Source: Sphingobium sp. TKS (lineage in GTDB: Bacteria > Pseudomonadota > Alphaproteobacteria > Sphingomonadales > Sphingomonadaceae). Taken from it: 64,000 nt of DNA. Each line of letters opens with the position of its first letter. The stretch's first letter is position 1. The DNA is taken from contig NZ_CP005085.1 in NCBI RefSeq assembly GCF_001563265.1, forward strand, positions 310,001 to 374,000. Reading direction: 5' to 3'. The position numbers and the translations under genes are program-made. Shown in pieces: positions 18,150 to 25,513 of the stretch. Under the pieces are notes generated by a model. It was not told where the DNA came from, did not search any database, and saw only the letters and a program-made list of their open reading frames with translations.

Positions 18150-18972
18150 TAGACCTCAAAAGGCCTCTCAGGATCAAGCCTCCGCCAGCGGCGATCATCG
18201 GCACGCATAACCATTGTCCCATGTGCAATCCGGTTTCCGCTGCAAAGCGGACGAGCTGCCGATCGGGTTCCCGCACAAATTCGACCAGGAAACGGAATGT
18301 GCCGTAGCCCAGCACAAAGGCGCCGGTGAGCAGACCTGGCCGCCGACGCGCCTCGGTATAACGGAACAGGCCCCAGAGCAGAAGGAAGAGGGCAGGGCCT
18401 TCGAGCGCCGTTTCGTAGATCTGGCTGGGATGGCGGGGAAGGGGGCCGGCACCGGGAAAGACGACTCCCCATGGCACATCCGTCGGCCTCCCCCAGAGCT
18501 CACCGTTCACAAAATTCGCCAGGCGGCCCAGGAACAGGCCGATCGGTGCACAAATGGCGACATAGTCGAGCAGGCTGAGTCATTGGAGCCGCCTTCGATG
18601 AGCGAACAGGAAAATGGCCAGGGCGACGCCGAATGCGCCCCCATGAAAGGACATGCCGCCCGTCCAGATCTGAAACACTTTGAGAGGTTGGGCCAGGTAG
18701 GTCAGCGGATCGTAAAAGATGACATAGGCGATCCGGCCGCCCAGAATGATGCCTGCCGTCACCCAGGCGATCAGGTCGTCGGCCTGATCGCGGGTCATTG
18801 GAGCTCCATCCTGGGCGAGCAGGCGGGTCAGATAGAACCAGCCCAGGAGAATGCCCGCGATATAGGCCAGACTGTACCAACGCAGCGCAAAGGGTCCAAT
18901 GTGAAGCAAAACAGGATTGAGATGGAGCGACGAAAAACTGATCGCGCCATGGGCGTGGGCCGCCAGATTCAT
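18055..18972 (-). pseudogene. lgt: Prolipoprotein diacylglyceryl transferase with in-frame stop
   Basis: Lgt attaches diacylglycerol to lipoprotein cysteines. The N-terminal part (18972 to about 18583) has the expected PFALRWYSLAYIAGILLG and GGMSFHGGAFG motifs. The rest (18579-18055) continues in the same frame with [26 protein letters not shown] and [16 protein letters not shown]. They are separated by a single TGA (minus strand, complement of 18580-18582); no base is gained or lost, so this is a nonsense mutation rather than a frameshift. A downstream GTG at 18510 could restart only a fragment. The C-terminus runs about 95 nt into the kinase gene. As an essential function, the active copy should be chromosomal. 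Confidence 0.85.
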
Positions 18973-19211
18973 ACAAGGATCCGATCAGGGCAAAACCTGC
19001 CAATCGCATTTTCCGCGCGCGCGCTCAATTTCTATTGCAACGATGTCTGCCAGGCTTGCCTGATTATCATGGCTGAAAGGGAGCTCAGAAATGGCAAGTC
19101 GCGCACCTGCCCCAGGGCCATGGCCCGCAGGGCGCTGTTCCTAAGTATGTTTCCTCATACCTGGCGGAGCCGGCGCGCCTTAATCTGATGCCTTTCCGTA
19201 AGGAGGCGTTC

Positions 19212-20009
19212 ATGAAGAATATTCTTCTCCTGGTACATGATGACGAAGGCCAGGAAGCCCGGCTCCAGGCGGCTCTCGACCTGACCCGGGCGCTCGGCGG
19301 CCACCTCCAGTGCATCGATGTGACGCCCTTTCCGGTCATCGCCGGTGATCTTTATGCAGGCTTTGGCGAAACCGCCCTCATGCTTGATGAACGCGACAGT
19401 GAAGCTCGCAACAAGAAGCGGATCAGCGCTCACCTCGCCAAGGAGGATGTAAGCTGGGACTGGGTGGATACCACCGGGGAAATCGCAAGCTGTCTCCTGA
19501 AGGAGGCGGCGCTTGCCGACATCGTGGTCCTCAATCGCCAGCTCGACAACTATCCTCTGCCCGACATGCGGACAATTGCGGGCCAGGTCCTGATGCACGC
19601 CAGGGTACCGGTGCTGGCCGTTCCACAGCAGGTCAATGGCTTCGCCATGAAGAGGGCATTGCTGGCGTGGGACGGTCACCCCTCCTGCATCGCCACCATG
19701 CGAGCCTGTACCCCCTTGCTCTCGTTGGCGGAGGAAGTTGAAATACTGACGATCAAGGATGGTTCGATACAGGCAGAACCGAGCGATGCGGCCCGCTATC
19801 TCTCGCGTCACAAGGTGAATGCGAGCATCCGGGTCCTCAACGATCGCCTCCACCCCGCAGATGCCATCATCGAGGAGGAGGCAAGCCAGTGGAAGGCGGA
19901 TTATGTCATCATGGGCGCCTATGGCCGCGGCAGGATCATGGAGACATTTGGCGGCGTTACGAGGCGCTTGTTGACGCATGGCAAATTGCCCCTGGTGCTG
20001 GGGCATTGA
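19212..20009 (+). CDS. Universal stress protein, two-domain
   Basis: 265-residue tandem UspA-like protein, cytoplasmic. The N-terminal domain starts MKNILLLVHDD; the second ends with the nucleotide-loop region VIMGAYGRGRIMETFGGVTRRLL, close to the G-x2-G-x9-G-S/T pattern of ATP-binding Usp proteins. ATG 19212 follows AAGGAGG by 6 nt; the longer frame from 19188 lacks this. It is a clear paralogue of the protein at 33881-34681: both open with HDD-x-GQEARLQAALDLTR. Such tandem Usp proteins are often induced by oxygen limitation; regulation here is inferred from the neighbouring FixLJ system. Confidence 0.9.
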   Translation: MKNILLLVHDDEGQEARLQAALDLTRALGGHLQCIDVTPFPVIAGDLYAGFGETALMLDERDSEARNKKRISAHLAKEDVSWDWVDTTGEIASCLLKEAALADIVVLNRQLDNYPLPDMRTIAGQVLMHARVPVLAVPQQVNGFAMKRALLAWDGHPSCIATMRACTPLLSLAEEVEILTIKDGSIQAEPSDAARYLSRHKVNASIRVLNDRLHPADAIIEEEASQWKADYVIMGAYGRGRIMETFGGVTRRLLTHGKLPLVLGH

Positions 20010-20109
20010 ACGCATTGTCGCCGATGAACAAGGACCGCGGGCCAACTGACTGAGCGGCAGCTGGCCTCGCGATCGATAAGAGACAGGGGCAGGGGGTGTC
20101 GGGCCATCT

Positions 20110-20475
20110 TCAGTCAATGTCAGGTCTTGTGCGCGCAGCCTGCGAATGGACGCCGTGAGGCGTGCATATGTCGCGAAGAGCGCGGCCGATCGAGCGGAAA
20201 TCATCGTCGATACAGACGATGTCTGCCAGCGAGAGCATTCCTACCATTTCTCCCTCTTTGGAAAGGACGGGCATCCTGCGGACCTTCTGCTCGCCCATTT
20301 CGTCCAGGGCGTGGTCGAGTTCCTCGACGGACTGACAGCACTGGACATCGCGCGTCATGATCTCGCTCACCGGCGTGTCGCTCCCGAGCGCGACAGCAGC
20401 GGCGCGAACGGCGATATCCCGGTCGGTCAGCATGCCGACTATGCGCTTGCCCTCGACCACCGGCAGCGCGCCGAT
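20110..20475 (-). pseudogene. CBS-domain protein, 5' end removed by the IS
   Basis: The frame encodes the C-terminal part of a CBS-pair protein: GALPVVEGKRIVGMLTDRDIA, then a second CBS repeat with MGEQKVRRMPVLSKEGEMVGMLSLADI. Homology reads backwards to Ile-Gly-Ala-Leu-Pro and stops exactly at the IS left end (20476), so the first part of the first CBS repeat and the start codon are gone. A GTG at 20460 could in principle start a 116-residue product but has no good ribosome site. An intact CBS protein is encoded at 44894-45313. Confidence 0.8.
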
Positions 20476-20560
20476 TGTCCGCCGTCAGCACCAATGGCAC
20501 AGATTTGAGGTTGTGATTTAAGGAGTGTTGGGGCTTCGTCGTAGTGACGAAGGAACGAAG

Positions 20561-20947
20561 ATGAAGCCCCAACACTCCTTGAAAAAATCGTCTGCCAAGG
20601 CCCCTGCTGAGCGGGTGGTGAAGGACATCCGGCGGCAGACCCGGCGGCACTTCTCGGCCGAAGACAAGATCCGCATCGTGCTCGATGGGCTGCGCGGCGA
20701 AGACAGCATTGCCGAACTATGCCGCAAGGAAGGCATTGCACAGAGCCTGTATTACACCTGGTCGAAGGAGTTTATGGAAGCGGGCAAGCGGCGCCTGGCG
20801 GGTGACACGGCTCGTGCCGCGACCAGCGGCGAGGTGCAGGACCTGCGCCGCGAAGCCCGTGCCCTGAAGGAATGCGTGGCCGACCTGACGCTCGAAAACC
20901 GTCTGCTCAAAAAAAGCATGATCGCGGATGGGGGCGACGACGAATGA
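20561..20947 (+). CDS. IS3-family transposase OrfA
   Basis: 128-residue HTH protein, the DNA-binding part of the IS3-type transposase. It contains RRHFSAEDKIRIVLDGLRGE and a helix-turn-helix region ending SLYYTWSKEFMEAGKRRL, then a leucine-zipper-like stretch VADLTLENRLLKKSM. ATG 20561 is chosen over a start at 20525 because the latter lies inside the terminal repeat. It ends in an ATGA overlap with OrfB. Unlike classical IS3 elements with a -1 frameshift, OrfB here has its own overlapping start. Confidence 0.9.
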   Translation: MKPQHSLKKSSAKAPAERVVKDIRRQTRRHFSAEDKIRIVLDGLRGEDSIAELCRKEGIAQSLYYTWSKEFMEAGKRRLAGDTARAATSGEVQDLRREARALKECVADLTLENRLLKKSMIADGGDDE

Positions 20948-21924
20948 GGTATCCCGCATCCGAGAAGCTCGAGATCATCCGGATCGTCGAGCAGTCGCAT
21001 CTGCCGGCGAAGCTCACTCTCGACAAGCTGGGGATCGCACGCCGGACGTTCTACCGCTGGTACGACCGGTTCCTTGCAGGCGGACCGGAGGCGTTGGAAG
21101 ATCGGTCATCGGCACCGAGCCGCGTGTGGAACCGGATCCCGCCTGACATCCATGATCAGATCATCGAACTGGCGCTGGAGCAGTCCGAGCTGAGCCCACG
21201 GGAGCTGGCGGTGCGCTTTACCGACGAAAGGCGTTACTTCGTGTCGGAAGCCACGGTTTACCGCCTTCTGAAGGCCCATGACCTGATCACCAGCCCGGCC
21301 TATGTGGTGATCAAGGCCGCCGATCAGTTCCACACCAAGACCACGCGGGTGAACGAGATGTGGCAGACCGACTTCACCTACTTCAAGATTATCGGGTGGG
21401 GCTGGATGTACCTGTCGACCGTGCTCGACGACTTCTCACGCTACATCATCGCCTGGAAGCTGTGCACCAACATGCGCGCCGAGGACGTGACCGACACGCT
21501 GGACATGGCACTGGCCGCATCGGGCTGCGACAGCGCCACGGTGCTGCACAAGCCAAGGCTGCTGTCGGACAATGGCCCCAGCTACATCGCGGGCGAACTG
21601 GCGGAATACATCGAGGCCCGGAAGATGAGCCATGTTCGCGGTGCCCCGCTGCACCCGCAAACCCAGGGCAAGATCGAACGCTGGCACCAGACCCTCAAAA
21701 ACCGCATCCTGCTGGAGAACTACTTCCTGCCCGGCGACCTCGAAACCCAGATCGAGGCATTCGTCGAGCACTACAACAACCAGCGTTACCACGAGAGCCT
21801 GAACAACGTGACGCCCGCCGACGCCTACTTCGGCAGGGCACCAGCCATCATCAAACAGCGTGAAAGGATCAAGCGACAGACCATCGAACATCGGCGCTTG
21901 CAACACCGCAAACTCGCCGCCTAA
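20944..21924 (+). CDS. IS3-family transposase OrfB (DDE integrase domain)
   Basis: 326 residues. An N-terminal HTH_21-like part (LDKLGIARRTFYRWYDRFLAGG) precedes the retroviral-type integrase core. The DDE triad is visible as WQTDFTYF (Asp), LLSDNGPSY (Asp) and QGKIERWHQ (Glu). The frame is uninterrupted, so the element may still be active. It overlaps OrfA by 4 nt. Confidence 0.92.
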   Translation: MRYPASEKLEIIRIVEQSHLPAKLTLDKLGIARRTFYRWYDRFLAGGPEALEDRSSAPSRVWNRIPPDIHDQIIELALEQSELSPRELAVRFTDERRYFVSEATVYRLLKAHDLITSPAYVVIKAADQFHTKTTRVNEMWQTDFTYFKIIGWGWMYLSTVLDDFSRYIIAWKLCTNMRAEDVTDTLDMALAASGCDSATVLHKPRLLSDNGPSYIAGELAEYIEARKMSHVRGAPLHPQTQGKIERWHQTLKNRILLENYFLPGDLETQIEAFVEHYNNQRYHESLNNVTPADAYFGRAPAIIKQRERIKRQTIEHRRLQHRKLAA

Positions 21925-21998
21925 CATCAACCCCCAGACGAAGCCCGCACTCCGCTAATCTACGCCGCGAGTTGTGCCAAATGTTCTGACGACGGACA

Positions 21999-22342
21999 AA
22001 CAGCGCCAGGATGCGCCGCTCATCCTGCAGGGCAAGGCGACGTTGCGCGGCAATTTGCTGCAGCGCATGGCGCTGCTCCTCGTCATCCAGGAGGATGAGC
22101 GGCTGCCCCCGGACGACGCGCTCTGCTTCTTCGACGAGCACCTGACGGACAGGTGCGGTGATGCGAGCAGACACGGTGACGGGCTGCTCGGCCTCCACAA
22201 ATCCGGTGGCGTAGGCCAGTTCAACCGCCTCACCGACGCGCGCGGCGGCCAGTTTCACCTCGCGTGCCCTCCCATCGAGCAGCCACCAGGCTGCCGCCGC
22301 CAGCAGCGCCAGCGGCAACAGCCAGAGCGCGATGCGTTTCAT
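21999..22342 (-). pseudogene. HlyD-like membrane fusion protein, 3' part removed by the IS
   Basis: The first ~114 residues of a periplasmic adaptor (membrane fusion) subunit of an ABC or RND exporter. An N-terminal membrane anchor MKRIALWLLPLALLAAAAWW is followed by a barrel-sandwich segment (GFVEAEQPVTVSARITAPVRQVLVEEAERVVRGQPLI) and the start of the coiled-coil hairpin. Homology ends at ILALF, exactly where the IS begins, and the remaining codons come from IS DNA. Its usual partner permease is absent, consistent with deletion. It is downstream of Hsp20 in the same direction. Confidence 0.8.
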
Positions 22343-22402
22343 TCCCCGCTTATAGCATCACGTGGAAATCATTGCTTGCCCGTATCGGTCGGCCATCGCC
22401 GG

Positions 22403-22897
22403 TCATTTCGGTCCGATCGGGATTTGGCGCGGCTTGCTTGCCTCTGTGGCGAGACGCGGAACGACGACCTTCAGCAGCCCTTTCTCGAGTTGCGCGCTCG
22501 CCTTGTCGGCATCCGCTTCAAAGGGCAGGGCGACCCGCCGCAAAAAGCTTCCCCGGCTGCGTTCGACCAGGTGATAATGCTTCTTTTCGTCCTTCTCTTC
22601 GCGCTCTTCCTTATGCTCGGCCTTGATGGTGAGAATGCCGTCGTGAACGTCGAGCGACACATCCTTCTCATCGAAGCCCGGCAGTTCGGCGGTCAGTTCC
22701 AGGCCTTTGTCTGTCTCGGCGATATCGACCCTGGGCAGGAGAAAGCCCCTGCTGTCGCCATTGCCGCTGGTGAGCCAACCTTTACCGAAATCATCGGTCA
22801 GGCGATCCATTTCCTTGCGCAGGTCGGCGAACGGATCAAATCCGCTGCGAAACATGCCGGTGCGTCCAAAGGGAATCAGTGAACGAAAGTCAGTCAT
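22403..22897 (-). CDS. Small heat shock protein (Hsp20/alpha-crystallin)
   Basis: 164-residue ATP-independent holdase chaperone. The alpha-crystallin domain spans about residues 50-150 (VDIAETDKGLELTAELPGFD, DVHDGILTIKAEHKEE). The signature G-x-L near its end is seen as LEKGLLKV, with a short C-terminal tail. The start has AAGGAGAAGG just upstream. It is the first gene of a minus-strand unit whose second gene, the membrane fusion protein, was cut by the IS. Confidence 0.93.
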   Translation of the reverse strand: MTDFRSLIPFGRTGMFRSGFDPFADLRKEMDRLTDDFGKGWLTSGNGDSRGFLLPRVDIAETDKGLELTAELPGFDEKDVSLDVHDGILTIKAEHKEEREEKDEKKHYHLVERSRGSFLRRVALPFEADADKASAQLEKGLLKVVVPRLATEASKPRQIPIGPK

Positions 22898-22936
22898 TGT
22901 CCTTCTCCTTCTTTTTGCGGTTGGCTGCTTGACCCA

Positions 22937-23242
22937 TCACTGTCGGGGCTGTTGCGGCTTTTCGGGAACGGCGGGGCCATGCATCTCGCTGCAATGCTTC
23001 ATGCCGTCGGGCATCTGGTGCGCTTGCCCCATTTGCGGCGATGGCGAGTGCATGGCGGAACCCATCCTGTGACTGCCGTCATCCTTCATCATGGGGCAAT
23101 CATGCCTGGCGTCCGTTGTCGTAGCGGGAGCGGTTTTCGGTGCTTCTGCCGGATGGTGCCCGGCGTGTGGCGGTGCATTCTGGGCCGATGCGCCAGTGAT
23201 GACCGTCAAGAGACCGGCACCGGCGATGAAAAAGCGGCGCAT
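22937..23242 (-). CDS. Secreted small Met/His-rich protein
   Basis: 101 residues with an N-terminal signal peptide MRRFFIAGAGLLTVITGASA. The mature part is rich in His, Met, Pro and Cys (PPHAGHHPAE, DARHDCPMMKDDGSHRM, MKHCSEMHG), suggesting a periplasmic metal-binding protein, perhaps for copper. That role is inferred from composition only; no domain is recognised. ATG 23242 follows GGAGGA by 6 nt, whereas the longer frame from 23326 lacks a ribosome site and would bury the signal peptide. Confidence 0.65.
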   Translation of the reverse strand: MRRFFIAGAGLLTVITGASAQNAPPHAGHHPAEAPKTAPATTTDARHDCPMMKDDGSHRMGSAMHSPSPQMGQAHQMPDGMKHCSEMHGPAVPEKPQQPRQ

Positions 23243-23328
23243 GAACAGTCCTCCGTAACAAGACTCTGGGTCGGAGTTTCGCGCTGCGCGCGAAGGGACG
23301 CCATAAGTAGAGTCACGCACCTGCAAGA

Positions 23329-24318
23329 TCAGGGCACAAGCACTGCGGCGCCCTTCACCTTTCCTGTGCGCAAACTTTCCAGTGCGTCATTGGCATCTTC
23401 GAGCCGGAAGCTTTGCGTAACGGTTTTGATATCGATGTTGCGCACCAGTTCGAAAAAGGAAGTGCCGTCTTTTCGCGTCAGATTGGCGACCGAGAGGATT
23501 TGCCTTTCCTCCCACAGGTCGGCGTAGGGGAATGAGGGGATGTCGCTCATGTGGATACCGGCACAGACGACGCGCCCGCCTTTCCTTATCGCCCGCAACG
23601 CGCGAGGCACCAACTCGCCTGGAGGCGCGAAGATAAGCGCCGCATCCAGCGCCACGGGCGGATCGGCCGATGAGCCGCCCGCCCAGGCGCAGCCCAGCGA
23701 ACGCGCGAACGCCTGTCCATCCTGGTCGCCATCCCTGGTAAAGGCATAGACGGTGCGTCCCTGATGCCGGGCGACCTGTGCGAGAATGTGCGCCGCGGCG
23801 CCAAATCCATACAGACCGATGACCGGCGCTGGGCCCGCCAGCCGCAGCGCTCTCCAGCCGATCAGGCCTGCACAAAGGAGCGGCGCGGCTTCCACGTCGG
23901 AAAATCGTTCGGGCAGGTCGAAGCAATAATGGGCGTCGGCGATCACATGGCTGGCGTAGCCGCCATCTCGCGTGGCGCCGGTGAAGAGGGGTGCGTCGCA
24001 GAGATTTTCCTTTCCCGCGCGGCAATAGGGGCATCGGCCGCATGTATGCCCCAGCCACGGGACACCCACCCGCTGGCCCACAGCGAAACCCGCCGCCCCG
24101 TCCCCGATCGCCGCGATGCGGCCGACGATCTCATGGCCCGGTATGACAGGGTAGTGCGCGGGGATTTCGCCATCGAGCACGTGCAGATCGGTGCGGCAGA
24201 CGCCGCAGGCCGAAACCTCGATCAGCAATTCGCCGGCACTCGGCCTGGGCACAGCGCGCTCGATCCAAGCCAGGGGTTGCCGGGGGGTGCTGATCTGCAT
24301 CGCAACCATTCCGCTCAT
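23329..24318 (-). CDS. Zinc-dependent alcohol dehydrogenase family protein
   Basis: 329-residue medium-chain dehydrogenase/reductase. The catalytic-zinc motif CGVCRTDLHVLDG is at about residue 38 and PVIPGHEIVGRI follows. The structural-zinc lobe CGRCPYCRAGKENLC is intact. The Rossmann glycine motif reads GLYGFGAAAH. It probably oxidises or reduces small alcohols/aldehydes with NAD(P)H. It is divergent from a second zinc alcohol dehydrogenase at 24464, leaving a shared 145-bp promoter region. The start has AAGGAA about 9 nt upstream. Confidence 0.9.
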   Translation of the reverse strand: MSGMVAMQISTPRQPLAWIERAVPRPSAGELLIEVSACGVCRTDLHVLDGEIPAHYPVIPGHEIVGRIAAIGDGAAGFAVGQRVGVPWLGHTCGRCPYCRAGKENLCDAPLFTGATRDGGYASHVIADAHYCFDLPERFSDVEAAPLLCAGLIGWRALRLAGPAPVIGLYGFGAAAHILAQVARHQGRTVYAFTRDGDQDGQAFARSLGCAWAGGSSADPPVALDAALIFAPPGELVPRALRAIRKGGRVVCAGIHMSDIPSFPYADLWEERQILSVANLTRKDGTSFFELVRNIDIKTVTQSFRLEDANDALESLRTGKVKGAAVLVP

Positions 24319-24463
24319 GCGCGGGGTTCCTTCCGTCCGACAAGGGCTGTCAGTCTATTCGATGGCGCCGGCGGGCGATGTTCGTGAATCTACGCATAGG
24401 ATGCGGCCCATGATGATCCGATAATTTGCGATCACTGAGCGACCCCAGCAGGAGCGCGCTGGC

Positions 24464-25501
24464 ATGAAAGCTTTGATCTACGATGGGCCGGGCCAAAAGC
24501 ATCTCGGGCAGCGGGAAGCGCCCAGGATCGTGGACGTTGGCGACGCGATCGTCCGCGTGACGCACACGACGATCTGCGGCACCGATCTTCATATCCTCAA
24601 AGGCGATGTGCCAAGCTGTTCGCCCGACCGCATCCTCGGGCATGAGGGTGTGGGCGTGGTGGAGACGGTGGGCGCCGCGGTGGCCAACTTCACCCCGGGC
24701 GACCATGTCCTGATTTCCTGCATTACAGCCTGCGGCCGCTGCGACTATTGCCGCCGGGGAATTTACTCCCACTGCACGAGCGGCGGCTGGATCTTGGGCA
24801 ACGCCATTGATGGAACGCAGGCCGAATATGTCCGGATACCCCATGCCGATACCAGTCTCTATCCGATCCCTTCAGAGGCGGACGAAGAAGCATTGGTAAT
24901 GTTGAGCGACATCCTGCCGACCGGGTTTGAGTGCGGCGTGCTCAACGGCCGGGTCGCGCCGGGCAGCAGCATCGCGATCGTGGGCGCGGGACCGATCGGC
25001 CTTGCCGCCTTGCTGACGGCCCAATTCTATTCGCCGGCCCAGATCATCATGATCGACATCGACGCGAACCGGCTCGAAGTGGCTGAACAGTTCGGGGCGA
25101 CCCGCACGATCGACAGCCGGACGGACGATGCGGTGGCCCTGGTCAAAGCGCTGACCGGAGGGCAGGGCGTCGATACAGCGATCGAAGCGGTGGGCGTTCC
25201 AGCCACTTTCGAGCTGTGCCAGGATCTGGTTGCACCCGGCGGGGTCATCGCCAATATCGGCGTGCACGGGACAAAGGTGGATCTGCACCTTGAACGACTT
25301 TGGTCGCACAATATCACCATCACCACCCGGCTGGTGGACACAGCGACCACGCCCATGCTGCTCAAGACGGTTTCGAGCGGGAAGATCGATGCGCAAAAGC
25401 TCGTCACCCACCGGTTCACGCTCGATGCGGTCATCGAGGCTTATGATGTGTTCGGGCGGGCGGCCGAGACGCAGGCGCTCAAGGTTCTGATCACGCCCTG
25501 A
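24464..25501 (+). CDS. Zinc-dependent alcohol dehydrogenase
   Basis: 345-residue medium-chain dehydrogenase. Catalytic zinc: CGTDLHILKGD and GHEGVGVVE. Structural zinc: CGRCDYCRRGIYSHC. NAD binding: GAGPIGLAALL followed by an acidic residue at the strand end (MIDIDANR), suggesting NAD rather than NADP. The sequence resembles fermentative/sorbitol-like dehydrogenases in the FixK- or Dnr-linked stress clusters of other proteobacteria. Substrate is not determined. It is divergent from the preceding dehydrogenase and converges on mgtA. Confidence 0.9.
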   Translation: MKALIYDGPGQKHLGQREAPRIVDVGDAIVRVTHTTICGTDLHILKGDVPSCSPDRILGHEGVGVVETVGAAVANFTPGDHVLISCITACGRCDYCRRGIYSHCTSGGWILGNAIDGTQAEYVRIPHADTSLYPIPSEADEEALVMLSDILPTGFECGVLNGRVAPGSSIAIVGAGPIGLAALLTAQFYSPAQIIMIDIDANRLEVAEQFGATRTIDSRTDDAVALVKALTGGQGVDTAIEAVGVPATFELCQDLVAPGGVIANIGVHGTKVDLHLERLWSHNITITTRLVDTATTPMLLKTVSSGKIDAQKLVTHRFTLDAVIEAYDVFGRAAETQALKVLITP

Positions 25502-25513
25502 ACGGTTTTGCGC

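Larger units (their letters stand above)
20476..21998. mobile_element. IS3-family insertion sequence (1,523 bp), complete
   Basis: The termini begin with TG and end with CA as in IS3-family elements. Left end TGTCCGCCGTCAGCACC and right end (reverse complement) TGTCCGTCGTCAGAACA share 14 of the first 17 bases. Similarity continues inward (TGGCACA at both ends, then GGAGTG and GGCTTCGTC). Two overlapping ORFs encode the transposase. The 3-bp flanks differ (GAT on the left, AAC on the right), so there is no target-site duplication. The two flanking genes are both cut at the element's edges but are unrelated, pointing to an IS-mediated deletion or recombination between two copies. Confidence 0.88.

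Noticed and set aside
18055..18510. Independent membrane gene downstream of lgt
   Set aside because: It is in the same frame as the upstream lgt half and supplies exactly the missing Lgt motifs; only a stop codon separates them.
24319..24463. Fnr/FixK box between the two alcohol dehydrogenase genes
   Set aside because: TTGCGATCAC was considered, but it does not form a TTGAT-N4-ATCAA dyad.
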